In this document: positions 51,641-61,930 of the stretch, in pieces
Position numbering within the stretch: the first letter of the stretch is position 1
How the letters are laid out: every line of letters starts with the position of its first letter
Source: Aquimarina spongiae
Lineage (GTDB): Bacteria > Bacteroidota > Bacteroidia > Flavobacteriales > Flavobacteriaceae
Reading direction: 5' to 3'
NCBI RefSeq assembly: GCF_900141785.1
Contig: NZ_FQYP01000001.1
Coordinates: 868,001 to 932,000, forward strand
DNA: 64,000 bases
Made by a program: the position numbers and the translations under genes
The notes under the pieces: model-generated
The model's input: only the letters and a program-made list of their open reading frames with translations
The model's database searches: none
Told to the model about the DNA's origin: nothing

Positions 51641-54109
51641 ATGATAAAAAACCTTTGGATATACTTATTAGTATTCTCTACGCACATTTTTGCTCAACAA
51701 CGAGGAGATTTTTCTAATACGCCAATCACCGTTTCCGGCATTGTAGTTGATCAGGACACCAATCAGCCTCTAGAATATGCCACGGTTTCTTTTTATAGCC
51801 CTAAGCTTAAAAAAATTGTAACAGGGGGAATAACGAATCAAAAGGGGGCCTTTTCTATAGTGGTCAATCGAGGAGTATACACTATAAATGTGGAATATAT
51901 CTCATTTCAAACCAAAACAATTTCGCAAAAAAAATTATTCAAAAATACAGATTTAGGGGTCATTCCGCTTGGGCTTGATACTGAAACTCTGGATGATGTC
52001 GTAGTTATAGCAGAAAAAACAACTGTAGAGATCAAACTTGATAAAAAAATCTATAATGTTGGTAAAGATCTAACAGTAAGCGGAGGTACAGTGAGTGATG
52101 TCCTCGATAATGTTCCTTCTGTATCTGTTGATGTTGAAGGTAATGTAGCTTTGAGAGGAAATGACAATGTACAAATTCTAATCAACGGCAAACCTTCTGG
52201 ACTGGTAGGATTAAATAGTACAGACGCGTTGAGGCAGCTTCCTGCAGAATCTATTGAAAGAGTTGAGGTGATTACCTCCCCTTCTGCTCGTTATGATGCA
52301 GAAGGTACTGCCGGAATTTTAAACATTATCCTGCGCAGAAGTAAGTTGCAAGGCATGAATGGTGCCATTACTATCAATGCTGGTTATCCCTGGCAAGCAG
52401 GGATCTCTGGAAATTTGAATTACAGAGTTGGGGATCTCAATTTTTTCACCACATCAGGATATCGATATAGAGAGGTTCCGGGAAATTCGTTAAATGAGAC
52501 TAGATTTTTTGGAGGAGATGGAGTAATTTCTCTAGATGACACCTTCCTGGTAGAAGATCGTGATTTTGATAGAATCAGAAAAGGAATAAATACAAATGTA
52601 GGAGTAGAATGGTATATCAACAGAACTTCATCGGTTACCGCTTCGTATTTATATAGATCTGGTGATAATGAAAGTAATACCACAAATATTATCACAGAAC
52701 CCGATCTTACCGGTAGTATTATAAGTCAAAATATTCGTTTTGATCCGGAAATAGAAGACGATCAAACAAAACAATACGCGATAAACTTTAGCAAGGACTT
52801 TAATGATAGCGGTCATAAACTAACTGCAGATTTTCAGATAGAAAATAGCACAGAAACAGAAAACTCTCGAATTACTCAAGATAATTCTACAAGAATCGAA
52901 TTAGTAAATACAGACGAAGCTCAAGAACGTATTTTATTACAGGCAGATTATGTTTTACCAATAGGTAAAAACAGCCAATTTGAACTTGGATATAGAGGTA
53001 ATTTTAATGAACTCAATACCGAATTTTTGGTACAAAACGATGATAATGGCCTTGTAGTAACAGATACAGATCTATCCAACAATTTGATTTTTACAGAAAG
53101 AATCAATGCGGCGTACTCACAATATGGGAGTAAAATAGATAACTTCTCTTTTTTACTTGGGCTTAGAATGGAGGACACCAGAATAATCATTGATCAACAA
53201 ACCAGTGGGGATTTTGATAGAAAAAATTATACCGATCTTTTTCCCACGGTGAATTTGGCTTACGAAATTTCTAAAAAACAAAATATTACTTTAGGATATA
53301 ATCGAAGAATAAGACGTCCTCGTTCACGATTTATCAATCCCTTCCCTTCCAGGTCTAGTGCTACCAATTTATTTCAGGGAAACCCAGATTTGGATCCTAG
53401 CTATACCAATGCGTTCGACTTAGGTTATCTCAATCGTATTGGAAAACTAACTATAAACAGTTCTATATACTACAATAGATCCACTCAAAATTTTACTTTT
53501 ATTTCAGAAGACACTGGAAATACAGTAGTTATAGGCATAAGCGACGAAAATCCCCAAGGAACCGAGGTCCCTGTAATACGACGAACCCCTATTAATCTAG
53601 CCAGTTCTGATCGATATGGTTTTGAGTTTACCTTGATCTATAATCCTAGCAAAAAATGGAGAGTCAATGGGAATTTTAATGCATTTCAAAATACCGTACG
53701 CGGTACTGATCCTAGTGGAGAAAGTCTTGATGCGGAAAACTTCAGTTGGTTTGCCCGTATCAACAACAAAATAACATTACCTGCAAAAATTGATTGGCAA
53801 ACAAGTATGTTCTACAGAGGACCTACAGAAAATGCACAAACCAAAAGCGATGGAATACTAAGTGTGAACTTAGCCTTCAGTAAAGATCTTTTTAAGGAGA
53901 AAGCGTCTATGACTTTTAATGTAAGTGATGTATTCAACTCCAGAAAACGGATCGGCACCTCTACTACTCCTACCTTTGTGTCAGATAGTGAATTTCAATG
54001 GAGAGAGCGAAGCTTCAATTTTGCTTTTACGTATCGATTTAACCAAAAGAAGAAAAGACAACGATCCAGAAGAGATTTTAACTCTGATGATGAAGAATTT
54101 GGAGGATAG
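51641..54109 (+). CDS. TonB-dependent receptor (outer-membrane beta-barrel)
   Basis: This 822-aa protein has a signal peptide (WIYLLVFSTHIFAQ). A CarboxypepD_reg-like domain (about 30-115; ITVSGIVVDQDTNQPLEYATV) precedes a plug domain (about 130-240; VSDVLDNVPSVSVDVEGNVALRG and the LNIILRRS end). A 22-strand-type barrel follows, up to the final FNFAFTYRFNQ and a basic tail KKKRQRSRRDFNSDDEEFGG. This is the outer-membrane-protein family related to ferric receptor barrels of Bacteroidetes. The substrate is unknown, and no SusD partner is next to it, so a polysaccharide utilisation locus is not indicated. Confidence 0.93.
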   Translation: MIKNLWIYLLVFSTHIFAQQRGDFSNTPITVSGIVVDQDTNQPLEYATVSFYSPKLKKIVTGGITNQKGAFSIVVNRGVYTINVEYISFQTKTISQKKLFKNTDLGVIPLGLDTETLDDVVVIAEKTTVEIKLDKKIYNVGKDLTVSGGTVSDVLDNVPSVSVDVEGNVALRGNDNVQILINGKPSGLVGLNSTDALRQLPAESIERVEVITSPSARYDAEGTAGILNIILRRSKLQGMNGAITINAGYPWQAGISGNLNYRVGDLNFFTTSGYRYREVPGNSLNETRFFGGDGVISLDDTFLVEDRDFDRIRKGINTNVGVEWYINRTSSVTASYLYRSGDNESNTTNIITEPDLTGSIISQNIRFDPEIEDDQTKQYAINFSKDFNDSGHKLTADFQIENSTETENSRITQDNSTRIELVNTDEAQERILLQADYVLPIGKNSQFELGYRGNFNELNTEFLVQNDDNGLVVTDTDLSNNLIFTERINAAYSQYGSKIDNFSFLLGLRMEDTRIIIDQQTSGDFDRKNYTDLFPTVNLAYEISKKQNITLGYNRRIRRPRSRFINPFPSRSSATNLFQGNPDLDPSYTNAFDLGYLNRIGKLTINSSIYYNRSTQNFTFISEDTGNTVVIGISDENPQGTEVPVIRRTPINLASSDRYGFEFTLIYNPSKKWRVNGNFNAFQNTVRGTDPSGESLDAENFSWFARINNKITLPAKIDWQTSMFYRGPTENAQTKSDGILSVNLAFSKDLFKEKASMTFNVSDVFNSRKRIGTSTTPTFVSDSEFQWRERSFNFAFTYRFNQKKKRQRSRRDFNSDDEEFGG

Positions 54110-54133
54110 CCTAGACTCCGTGATTATAAAGCA

Positions 54134-54167
54134 TAAAAAAAGGAAGCCGATTGGCTTCCTTTTTTGT
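54134..54167. terminator. Rho-independent terminator, bidirectional
   Basis: AAAAAAAGGAAGCC-gatt-GGCTTCCTTTTTT, strong stem between the TonB receptor and the small minus-strand gene. Confidence 0.85.
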
Positions 54168-54182
54168 TGATATCGTAATACG

Positions 54183-54356
54183 TTATGCTTCTTTTGCTTG
54201 ACGCTTAGCTTCTCTTCTCAATTTGAAGTTCTCAATATTCGCTCCAATAATCCAGTAAGGGATTACAAAAGTTAATAAAAAGATCATTAACCAAAATCCT
54301 ATAGTAAGAATGGTTAAGAAAGCTAAAAATCCAAGGTACTGATCGAATTCAAACAT
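54183..54356 (-). CDS. Small membrane protein, 57 aa
   Basis: This 57-codon minus-strand frame begins MFEFDQYLGFLAFLTILTIG and continues with a long hydrophobic stretch (about 8-38, FWLMIFLLTFVIPYWIIG), then a basic cytoplasmic end (NFKLRREAKRQAKEA). It is thus a one- or two-helix membrane peptide. It ends precisely before the shared terminator, which supports real transcription. No function is assigned. I believe similar short proteins exist in flavobacteria, but this is from memory. Confidence 0.6.
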   Translation of the reverse strand: MFEFDQYLGFLAFLTILTIGFWLMIFLLTFVIPYWIIGANIENFKLRREAKRQAKEA

Positions 54357-54506
54357 AACGATAATCTAATTTTCAAATTTGTGCCAAAGATAGTAACTCT
54401 TATTAATTTGTCATAGCAGAAATACGATTTATTTTAAAAACTATTTTTATCATCTGCAAGTCACCAAAAAATAGCCCCTTTATTCAGAAAAAGTGAGGCA
54501 AATGCT

Positions 54507-54514
54507 TAAATTTG
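54507..54514 (+). promoter_or_regulatory. -7 promoter element of fumC
   Basis: TAAATTTG, an exact TAnnTTTG match, 31 nt before the start at 54545. Confidence 0.5.
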
Positions 54515-54544
54515 CACTCTTAAAAAAAACAAATCATCGTACCT

Positions 54545-55942
54545 ATGGAATATAGAATAGAAAAAGATACAATGGGAGAGGTAAAGGTTCCTTCGGATAA
54601 ACTTTGGGGAGCTCAAACCGAAAGATCAAGAAATAACTTCAAAATAGGTGCTCCGGCATCCATGCCTTTAGAAATCGTATACGGTTTTGCTTACCTTAAA
54701 AAAGCGGCAGCATATACGAATTGCGAATTAGGAGCACTTCCTATAGAAAAAAGAGACTTGATTGCTCAAGTATGTGATGAAATTTTGGAAGGAAAGCACG
54801 ATGATCAATTTCCATTGGTAATATGGCAAACAGGTTCGGGTACGCAAAGTAACATGAACGTAAACGAAGTAATTGCCAACCGTGCACATCAAATTGCAGG
54901 AAAAACAATTGGAGAAGGTGATAAAACGTTACAACCAAATGACGATGTTAATAAATCTCAATCTTCAAACGATACATTCCCAACAGGAATGCATATCGCT
55001 GCATACAAGAAGATTCTGGAAGTGACTATCCCGGGGATTACTCAACTAAGAGATACCTTAAAGAAAAAATCCGAAGAGTTCAGGGATGTAGTGAAAATTG
55101 GTCGCACCCATTTTATGGATGCTACTCCATTAACTATCGGTCAGGAATTATCAGGTTATGTTTCTCAGTTGGATCACGGACTTAAAGCATTAGAAAATAC
55201 CTTACCTCACCTTGCAGAATTAGCATTGGGTGGAACCGCAGTAGGAACAGGTTTAAATACACCAAAAGGTTATGCCAAAAGAGTTTCTGAGTTCATCGCT
55301 CAGTTTACGGGACTACCTTTTATCACTGCCGAAAATAAATTTGAAGCACTAGCTGCCCACGATGCTTTCGTAGAAACCCATGGGGCATTAAAACAACTTG
55401 CTGTTTCTTTGAACAAAATAGGAAACGATATCAGAATGTTGGCCTCTGGTCCAAGAAGTGGTATCGGAGAATTGATCATTCCAGCAAACGAGCCAGGAAG
55501 CTCTATCATGCCAGGAAAAGTAAACCCTACACAGTGTGAGGCGCTAACAATGGTCTGTGCACAGGTAATGGGTAATGATGTAGCTATCAATGTTGGTGGA
55601 ATGCAAGGTCATTTTGAATTGAATGTATTCAAACCAGTTATGGCGGCAAACTTGCTACAAAGTGCACAACTTCTTGGTGATGCATGTGTATCTTTTGACG
55701 TACACTGTGCGCAAGGTATTGCACCAAATCAGGCAAGGATTACTGAGCTACTTAACAATTCTTTGATGCTGGTAACGGCTTTAAATACCAAAATAGGATA
55801 TTACAAAGCTGCCGAAATCGCAAATACAGCACACAAGAATGGCACTACCCTAAGACAAGAAGCTGTAGCGCTTGGATATGTTACCGAAGAAGAATTTGAA
55901 GAATGGGTAAAACCAGAAGATATGGTTGGTAGTTTGAAATAA
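54545..55942 (+). CDS. fumC: Class II fumarate hydratase
   Basis: This 465-aa iron-independent enzyme of the citric acid cycle interconverts fumarate and malate as a homotetramer. The family signature [13 protein letters not shown] (about 317-329) holds the catalytic Ser. [13 protein letters not shown] (~96-108) and [13 protein letters not shown] with the catalytic His (~188) are also present. Length is normal. It is monocistronic and ends at a terminator shared with the LuxR-type regulator gene. Confidence 0.97.
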   Translation: MEYRIEKDTMGEVKVPSDKLWGAQTERSRNNFKIGAPASMPLEIVYGFAYLKKAAAYTNCELGALPIEKRDLIAQVCDEILEGKHDDQFPLVIWQTGSGTQSNMNVNEVIANRAHQIAGKTIGEGDKTLQPNDDVNKSQSSNDTFPTGMHIAAYKKILEVTIPGITQLRDTLKKKSEEFRDVVKIGRTHFMDATPLTIGQELSGYVSQLDHGLKALENTLPHLAELALGGTAVGTGLNTPKGYAKRVSEFIAQFTGLPFITAENKFEALAAHDAFVETHGALKQLAVSLNKIGNDIRMLASGPRSGIGELIIPANEPGSSIMPGKVNPTQCEALTMVCAQVMGNDVAINVGGMQGHFELNVFKPVMAANLLQSAQLLGDACVSFDVHCAQGIAPNQARITELLNNSLMLVTALNTKIGYYKAAEIANTAHKNGTTLRQEAVALGYVTEEEFEEWVKPEDMVGSLK

Positions 55943-55962
55943 AACTCGTCCATTTATCATAT

Positions 55963-56004
55963 AAATAAAGGCTATCTCTTACTATGGAGATAGCCTTTAT
56001 TGGT
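55963..56004. terminator. Rho-independent terminator, bidirectional
   Basis: AATAAAGGCTATCTC...GGAGATAGCCTTTATT, a long stem between fumC and the convergent regulator gene. Confidence 0.75.
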
Positions 56005-56019
56005 GTACAACACGTTAAT

Positions 56020-57702
56020 TCAGTTTGGGTTTTGCGTAATCTGATCCAAGTACAACTTAAGCCCCATTGTATTCGGAACATTCATTTTCTTTTTTATTCT
56101 ACTTCTGGAAGTTTTTACAGTATCTGCTGTAACACCAAGAATATTTGCTGTTTCTTTTGTCGAAAGATTGAGCTTTGTAAATAAGCAGTACTTGATTTCT
56201 GTATCTGACAAATCTGGATGTTTGTTTTTTAAATTTGCCGCTATTCCTGGATATCTAGATTCTACTCGATCGCTTATTGCTGATAAGTTATTTCCCGATA
56301 GTAATAAGTTTTTCAGCATTACTTTAAGTCCTTTGATTTTTTTATCTCCAACATCAATTTTGTATATCTCGTTTTTTATGTCCAGTAATATTTTTTGTCG
56401 GTTAGAAATAGCAGTCAAAGTCATATTGAGTTCATTTTCTCGTAATTCAATTTTGTCCTCTAAAAGTCTCTTCTCTACTTTCTTTAACTCCTTCAGTTTT
56501 CTGTTTGATCGAACATACTTTATCAGTAAGAAAAAGCACAAAAGACCTACCAACACAAGAATTCCTCCCCCAAAAAGCAAATAAAACTGAACACGATTTT
56601 TTGACTGTAAGAGTTCATTTTCAGTTTCAAGTTGTTTATTCAACATCTCCTCTTCTATCAGTTTAAACCCCAATTCATTATTTTGAATGACATTCTTATT
56701 ATTTTCCTTGATTATACTATCTTTTAACTCATGATAATAGTTTTTATTAAGAAACGCTTTTTTCCATTCTTCCTTTTGCTCATAAATTTCAGATAATTTT
56801 AGGTAAGAATTCATTCTTCTATCCACAACGTTTTCTTTCTTTAAACTTTCCAAAAGCAAATTTTCTGCTTCATCAAGATTGTTATTAGCCAGATTTATTG
56901 CTCCCAGATAATAATTTTTATCCCAATCATGATCTCTATCGATCCGATCATACGTTTGTTGTGCTTCAATATCTTTATTGAGAATTAAGTAAATATTACA
57001 CAAGTCTACAAGAATATCATTTTTTACCGTTACAAATTCATTTTCAAGACAAATTGCTAAGCCCTCATTAAGCCATTGAATAGCAAGCTCGTACTTTTTT
57101 TGTCTTTTAAAATTTAAAGCCATATTTTGATATAACTGAGCACCATACCTAGACTGTTTGTTAAAAAGTGAATTGTTTAGGTGATTTGTATAATAGCTAT
57201 GAGCAAGCTGATAATCTCCTAATACACTGTAAGTTGAAGCAATGTTTACAACCAAAACCTGTTGTACATTCTTATATCTAATACTATCCTTTTGATTTTT
57301 ATAAAAGTCATACGCTTTTAAATAATACTCTAGGGACTTTCTATAATTTCTAAGGCTTCCATAAATATTACCTAACGATAGATATGAATAATTTAAGCCC
57401 GGTTTAAAATCATTATTCTTGCAGATCAACATAGTTTTATTTACGTGGTAAAAAGCACTATCCATCTTATTATGTTTCCTGAAATAAGCACTTAACTTTA
57501 AATGAACCTTCCCAACACCTTCATCATAATTAATTGCCTTACTTCTATTCATGAGTTTATATAATGATTCGGTATTTCCATTATATAAATCAACCAGATT
57601 TACTAAACTATCTATCTCTTTTTGAGATGATGTTTTTGTAGATTTTTGGGCTACCACCATAGAAGATATCAATGTCAAAAGACAAACCGTTATTCTTTTC
57701 AT
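56020..57702 (-). CDS. TPR-transmembrane-LuxR family transcriptional regulator
   Basis: This 560-aa protein has a signal peptide (VCLLTLISSMVVAQ), periplasmic tetratricopeptide repeats (about 80-340; LSLGNIYGSLRNYRKSLEYYLKA), one membrane helix (about 370-395, FYLLFGGGILVLVGLLCFFLL), a coiled coil (LKELKKVEKRLLEDKIELRE), and a C-terminal LuxR/GerE helix-turn-helix (LSTKETANILGVTADTVKTSRS, split here; ~514-541). It is a one-component membrane regulator with the same plan as the AraC-type protein at 43974 but a different DNA-binding domain. It is divergent from the G8 protein gene across 525 bp, and could regulate it (inference). Confidence 0.87.
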   Translation of the reverse strand: MKRITVCLLTLISSMVVAQKSTKTSSQKEIDSLVNLVDLYNGNTESLYKLMNRSKAINYDEGVGKVHLKLSAYFRKHNKMDSAFYHVNKTMLICKNNDFKPGLNYSYLSLGNIYGSLRNYRKSLEYYLKAYDFYKNQKDSIRYKNVQQVLVVNIASTYSVLGDYQLAHSYYTNHLNNSLFNKQSRYGAQLYQNMALNFKRQKKYELAIQWLNEGLAICLENEFVTVKNDILVDLCNIYLILNKDIEAQQTYDRIDRDHDWDKNYYLGAINLANNNLDEAENLLLESLKKENVVDRRMNSYLKLSEIYEQKEEWKKAFLNKNYYHELKDSIIKENNKNVIQNNELGFKLIEEEMLNKQLETENELLQSKNRVQFYLLFGGGILVLVGLLCFFLLIKYVRSNRKLKELKKVEKRLLEDKIELRENELNMTLTAISNRQKILLDIKNEIYKIDVGDKKIKGLKVMLKNLLLSGNNLSAISDRVESRYPGIAANLKNKHPDLSDTEIKYCLFTKLNLSTKETANILGVTADTVKTSRSRIKKKMNVPNTMGLKLYLDQITQNPN

Positions 57703-58227
57703 ATATAAATCATGAGATTGTAGATATTAAAACTTAGATCTCTAATTCATCAACTATTTGTTTCCGCAATTATTAAGATCTATCTGCAGCTCTTAGTATA
57801 CTTTATCAATTTTGAAAAAACAAGGCATACCATTCACAAAACATCAATTTCCATTTTAAAAGAAACAATATCAAGCACTTACATCACAACACCCATCAAA
57901 TGTTTACCTTTTATCAACCTATCAATACAGGTTTGATTACCAAAAATCGACTTTAGTTACTCAGGATTCATCAAGTCTAAAATTATTTTTGTTCAGAACA
58001 AATATTTCGTTCTCACAAATTCTTATTAATAAAAAAACAAAAAATCAATGAAATAAACATTGCAGTAACCAGATTACAGTTCTTAAGAACTTACCCTTTC
58101 CCCCTAGTCGTTTATTGGTTGAATTGCGCAAGACTTATACCTCAAAATATTGTTTTTTGATTATAAAAAACACTGAGAAATAAGGCTTAAACTAAATGTA
58201 ACAATTAACGTAAACAATTTAATCAAC
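57703..58227. other. 525-bp AT-rich intergenic region, no gene seen
   Basis: No plausible reading frame is visible here. A TATTTTTG box at 57984-57991 on the plus strand could start a ~230-nt leader for the G8 protein gene. A GTTTTTT/AAAAAAC inverted repeat flanks the GATTAT near 58150-58170. No riboswitch or ncRNA could be recognised by eye. Confidence 0.4.
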
Positions 58228-61200
58228 ATGAAAAAAAGTAACACTATTAGGCTATTATATGTTTTCACAGCTGTTGTATGCTTTGCTTTCTCAGCAAAAG
58301 CACAAATGAGCGAACCAATGATTAACATAAGAGCTATTATACCCGACAATACAGCTACACACAAAGCTAAAGATTCTGGATATTGGAATGATCCAAATAC
58401 CTGGGATTCAGGAACCGTTCCAGGTCAATCAGCAATTGTGGTTATACCCATGGGGTTTACAGTTACTTATAATGTAAATAGTAATGCTCATATATTCGCT
58501 ATACGAAATGAGGGTAAAATGATTTTCAGAGCCCCGGCAGGTGCTAGAAGAAAACTAATTGTAGACACTTTTTTTTGTGGTATGATGTCAGAATTAGATA
58601 TCAAAGCTGATCAACCAACAGACGGTACTATTGATATCCATTTTAAAGCATTTGATATAGAAAAAAAGAAAAGTGGTCAAATAGGTGGAAATCGATGGAA
58701 CGCACAAGCTAGAAGTCATTATTCTGATGGGAAGCGAATGAACGATCATTTTGGAAATCGATTATTTTCTGATGGACCTGGAGTTTTAGGTAGATATGAA
58801 TGGGACCCAACACAAGCTTCATTAGGATTGATGACTATGGGAACAGTGAATATTTTTGGTAAGGAAAAAACTCCCTTTTTACGAACTACCAGGCCAACGG
58901 CAAGAAGAAGAAATAAAACAACTCTTGAAGACACTCCTGCAAATTGGAATATTGGAGATGATGTGGTTTTATCAGGTACTCAAGGTATATTTAGAGTAAG
59001 AAATGATGGTATCAGAACACAGGATGAAGAATTCGTAATAGAAGCCATCAATGAAGCAACCAACGAAGTAACTTTTAATACGCAAACGAGAAATTCGCAC
59101 CAAGGAATACCAGAAGCAAACCTTTTTTGCCACCTATCAAACTTAACCCGAAACGTTACTTTTAAATCCATAGATTTTACCGATAATAATAACAATGTAA
59201 ATGATGACATTACTCGTCGTGGTCATACCATGTTTATGCGAACCACAGATGTTAAAATTCATTTTGCTGCCTTTAAGGACTTGGGAAGATCCAACAAAGC
59301 TAATATTCTAGATGATTTTAAATACAATTTAGTAAGAACTGGTCAAGTAGATGAAGATGGGAAACCATTTGTACAAATACAAAATTTTGTTGAAGAAAAA
59401 GCATTACCACAAAATATTGAGAATCAAAGAGGAAGATATGCAATGCATTTTCATAGAATGAACAATTCACAAACCAAAATGGCAGAAGCACATGGATTGG
59501 CTGTATGGGGTTCACCAGGATGGGGGATGGTGCATCACGACAGCCATGCTTCTTTTGCTAATAATGTAGTTTACTTTGTTGATGGTTCTGGTATGGTTGC
59601 AGAAAGTGGTTCTGAAACCGGAATCTGGGAAAACAACTTAGTCACTACAGCAAGACCAGATGGAAGAAACTACTACTTTGCTGACATGGATCGAGATGCT
59701 CCTTCAGCTCTAAACTCTATTGTATCTGATCTATTAGATGATGATTTCAGAATTGGTGAAGCCTATGGATTACAAGGTCGAGCAGTACGAATGGTAAATA
59801 ATGTGGCTGCCTCATCAAGAGAAGCTTATGCCTATGATGGTGGAGGAACCGTTTTAAGTATTAGAGATAAAGTAAGAACCAATGTATATCCAGAAAACCT
59901 GTTCCCATTACAAGACTACATAGACCCTGCAGCCGCGCCATTATTAGAATTTGATAATAACGAAGCATATGGATGTAGCAGTGGCTTTAGATCTAAAGAT
60001 AGAGCAGCTCAGGCATTTCATCATAAATTATCTATCATTGATAACCACACCACCTGGAATACAGGTAGAGCTATGTATATTACCACCAATTTTGGATATA
60101 TGGTTCGTAACGGAAATTATTATAATGGGGACAGTGCTGGTCTTATAGGAGGCGACTTGGATAATCTATGTTTGGTTAATACTACATTTCATAATTGGAG
60201 AGGTGATGGATTTACCGATGGTCGTGGAACCGATACCAACCCTCAACATAAACTTAATTTTATAAATGTAAAAATCCCCGGATTCGATAGAAATAGAATC
60301 TATAGACAACTAGATCGAAGTAACGAAAATATATACAATGCTTCTGTATTAGATACTAATGTAGATGTAACTTTTACTAAAGGCAGTAATATGGATACCA
60401 AAATTAACACAAATACTGGAGATTACACTGCTGTGGTAAATGGAATGATAACCGATCGATTAGGAACATACCCTTTCGGACATGCATATGCTAGGAGATT
60501 CCCAACTATTAGAAATAGAACGTATGATTTCAAAAACAAAGAAACTCTTGAAAATTATGTAAGAGCTTACGGTATAGCAGAAGATAATAGGGGTACCTAT
60601 ACCACCCTTACTGAGTTTATAACAGATAGAGGATCTGGTGAAACTTTTGGTATAGATTTTAGAATAGATCTTGTTGGAATTGATGCAGACGATTTTAGCG
60701 ACAATAGAGCTCCAGAATTAACGATGATCTATCCTGATGAAACCAAACCCTATTTTGAAGGCGACAATCTAATTGTACGAGCAGAAGCTAACGATCCGGA
60801 TGGAGAAATTAGAGAAGTAAGATTATACCTAAATGGTGAATTGATACGTACCGATACCGAAGCTCCTTACGGTTGGGGAGGAAATCCACAACTCCAAAAT
60901 CTAGCTGCCGGAAATTACCGAGTACGAGTAGTTGCTATAGATAATGAAGGATTAAGAACTAAAAAAGTTATGACAATCCAAGTGTTACCAGAGTCACTAA
61001 AAGGAGCTGGATTCGATAATGAAGATAATAAGGAAGCTACAATATTAATATCTCCTAATCCTGCAAGAGGTAGTTATGTGAATATTTATCAAAAAGAAAA
61101 TTGGTATTTAAGACTATACGATATCACCGGAAACTTAATCATGGAATTAGATCCAAAAAGTACTGTGATTAGTATCGATGTTTCGCAATTACCAAGCGGT

Positions 61201-61251
61201 CTTTACATCCTTAAATCTAATAATTCAAGCAAAAAATTAGTAATTCATTGA
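58228..61251 (+). CDS. G8-domain (CEMIP-like) secreted protein with T9SS sorting tail
   Basis: This 1007-aa protein has a signal peptide (YVFTAVVCFAFSAKAQ). The G8 domain (about 47-180) begins YWNDPNTWDSGTVPGQ and continues IPMGFTVTYNV, with RAPAGARRKLIVDTFF. A right-handed parallel beta-helix follows (about 280-700), with repeats such as HFHRMNNSQTKMAEAHGLAVWG and NNVVYFVDGSGMV. A bacterial Ig-like domain (~830-920, APELTMIYPDETKPYFEGD split as APELTMIYPDE) precedes a type IX secretion tail (ILISPNPARGSYVN...KKLVIH). Vertebrate CEMIP/TMEM2 proteins with G8 and beta-helix domains degrade hyaluronan. This protein is probably an exported polysaccharide-acting protein; the activity is untested. 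Confidence 0.88.
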   Translation: MKKSNTIRLLYVFTAVVCFAFSAKAQMSEPMINIRAIIPDNTATHKAKDSGYWNDPNTWDSGTVPGQSAIVVIPMGFTVTYNVNSNAHIFAIRNEGKMIFRAPAGARRKLIVDTFFCGMMSELDIKADQPTDGTIDIHFKAFDIEKKKSGQIGGNRWNAQARSHYSDGKRMNDHFGNRLFSDGPGVLGRYEWDPTQASLGLMTMGTVNIFGKEKTPFLRTTRPTARRRNKTTLEDTPANWNIGDDVVLSGTQGIFRVRNDGIRTQDEEFVIEAINEATNEVTFNTQTRNSHQGIPEANLFCHLSNLTRNVTFKSIDFTDNNNNVNDDITRRGHTMFMRTTDVKIHFAAFKDLGRSNKANILDDFKYNLVRTGQVDEDGKPFVQIQNFVEEKALPQNIENQRGRYAMHFHRMNNSQTKMAEAHGLAVWGSPGWGMVHHDSHASFANNVVYFVDGSGMVAESGSETGIWENNLVTTARPDGRNYYFADMDRDAPSALNSIVSDLLDDDFRIGEAYGLQGRAVRMVNNVAASSREAYAYDGGGTVLSIRDKVRTNVYPENLFPLQDYIDPAAAPLLEFDNNEAYGCSSGFRSKDRAAQAFHHKLSIIDNHTTWNTGRAMYITTNFGYMVRNGNYYNGDSAGLIGGDLDNLCLVNTTFHNWRGDGFTDGRGTDTNPQHKLNFINVKIPGFDRNRIYRQLDRSNENIYNASVLDTNVDVTFTKGSNMDTKINTNTGDYTAVVNGMITDRLGTYPFGHAYARRFPTIRNRTYDFKNKETLENYVRAYGIAEDNRGTYTTLTEFITDRGSGETFGIDFRIDLVGIDADDFSDNRAPELTMIYPDETKPYFEGDNLIVRAEANDPDGEIREVRLYLNGELIRTDTEAPYGWGGNPQLQNLAAGNYRVRVVAIDNEGLRTKKVMTIQVLPESLKGAGFDNEDNKEATILISPNPARGSYVNIYQKENWYLRLYDITGNLIMELDPKSTVISIDVSQLPSGLYILKSNNSSKKLVIH

Positions 61252-61297
61252 CAGGATACATTCTACATCAAAATTTGTTATAGCAACTATTACATAT

Positions 61298-61334
61298 CAA
61301 AAAACCGCATTGTAGCTCAATGCGGTTTTTCTAT
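61298..61334 (+). terminator. Rho-independent terminator
   Basis: AAAAACCGCATTG-tagct-CAATGCGGTTTTT followed by T-rich sequence, ~50 bp after the G8 gene stop. Confidence 0.85.
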
Positions 61335-61416
61335 TTTCCTTACTAATTCAGTGTTCCCCTTGCAAAATTTTTGTCCCCCAACAAAATCTTCACAAATTCT
61401 TCACTTATTCTTTTCT

Positions 61417-61671
61417 TATCTATGAATAGCGTGGCTGCAAGCTTTTGGCAATTCTTGCAAAAAATCCTGGATAAACTTAAAATTGATTTTAAAGAGTGTC
61501 ATAAGTTCTAGTGTAATAATGTTCTATATTATATTGTTATAAATTGATACTGTAAAAGTACTATATGATCTAATCTGTTGAAATACGTGTACATACGTAT
61601 ATTTGATTTGGGATCAAACGACTATCTGTGGATAGCGTGGCTACTAGCTTTTGGTAATTCTTTTAAAAAAT
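61417..61671. repeat. Degenerate direct repeat pair (49 bp; 42/49 identical)
   Basis: Copy 1 at 61417-61465 and copy 2 at 61623-61671 share the core TAGCGTGGCT...AGCTTTTGG.AATTCTT. The following ~120 bp of each copy also show weaker similarity. This is probably a decayed tandem duplication or remnants of a repeated element. The ~600-bp gap 61332-61930 holds no convincing gene; short frames on both strands here lack support. Confidence 0.55.
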
Positions 61672-61809
61672 TTAAAACAAAGTCGAAGTTAATGTTGAAT
61701 AAATTCATGATTTCTAAGTGTGTTTTAATTAATAAGAATGATTGGTTAAAATTTCTGATACAAAAGTATGCTCCATCTACATACTGCACAATGGGTAAAA
61801 ACACGTATT

Positions 61810-61837
61810 TTTAGTAGGGGGAATTTCCCCTACTAAA
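61810..61837. repeat. Perfect 11-bp inverted repeat
   Basis: TTTAGTAGGGG (61810-61820) and CCCCTACTAAA (61827-61837) flank GAATTT. No T run follows, so it is not an obvious terminator; it may be a hairpin or protein-binding site. Confidence 0.6.
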
Positions 61838-61879
61838 TACCCAAAACCTCTCAAAACGCCTGTAAATACAGTAAAAATA

Positions 61880-61910
61880 AAAAAGCACGGTTTTTCACCG
61901 TGCTTTCCAA
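61880..61910 (-). terminator. Terminator of the trans-sulfuration enzyme gene
   Basis: AAAGCACGG...CCGTGCTTTT on the minus strand, followed by TTTTATTTTT, just after the stop at 61931. Confidence 0.7.
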
Positions 61911-61930
61911 TTATTCTTATTTTACCTAAT

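Noticed and set aside
61578..61814. Frames of 78 aa (plus) and 60 aa (minus) in the 600-bp gap
   Set aside because: Both run through a decayed repeat and have no recognisable domain, promoter or conserved feel.
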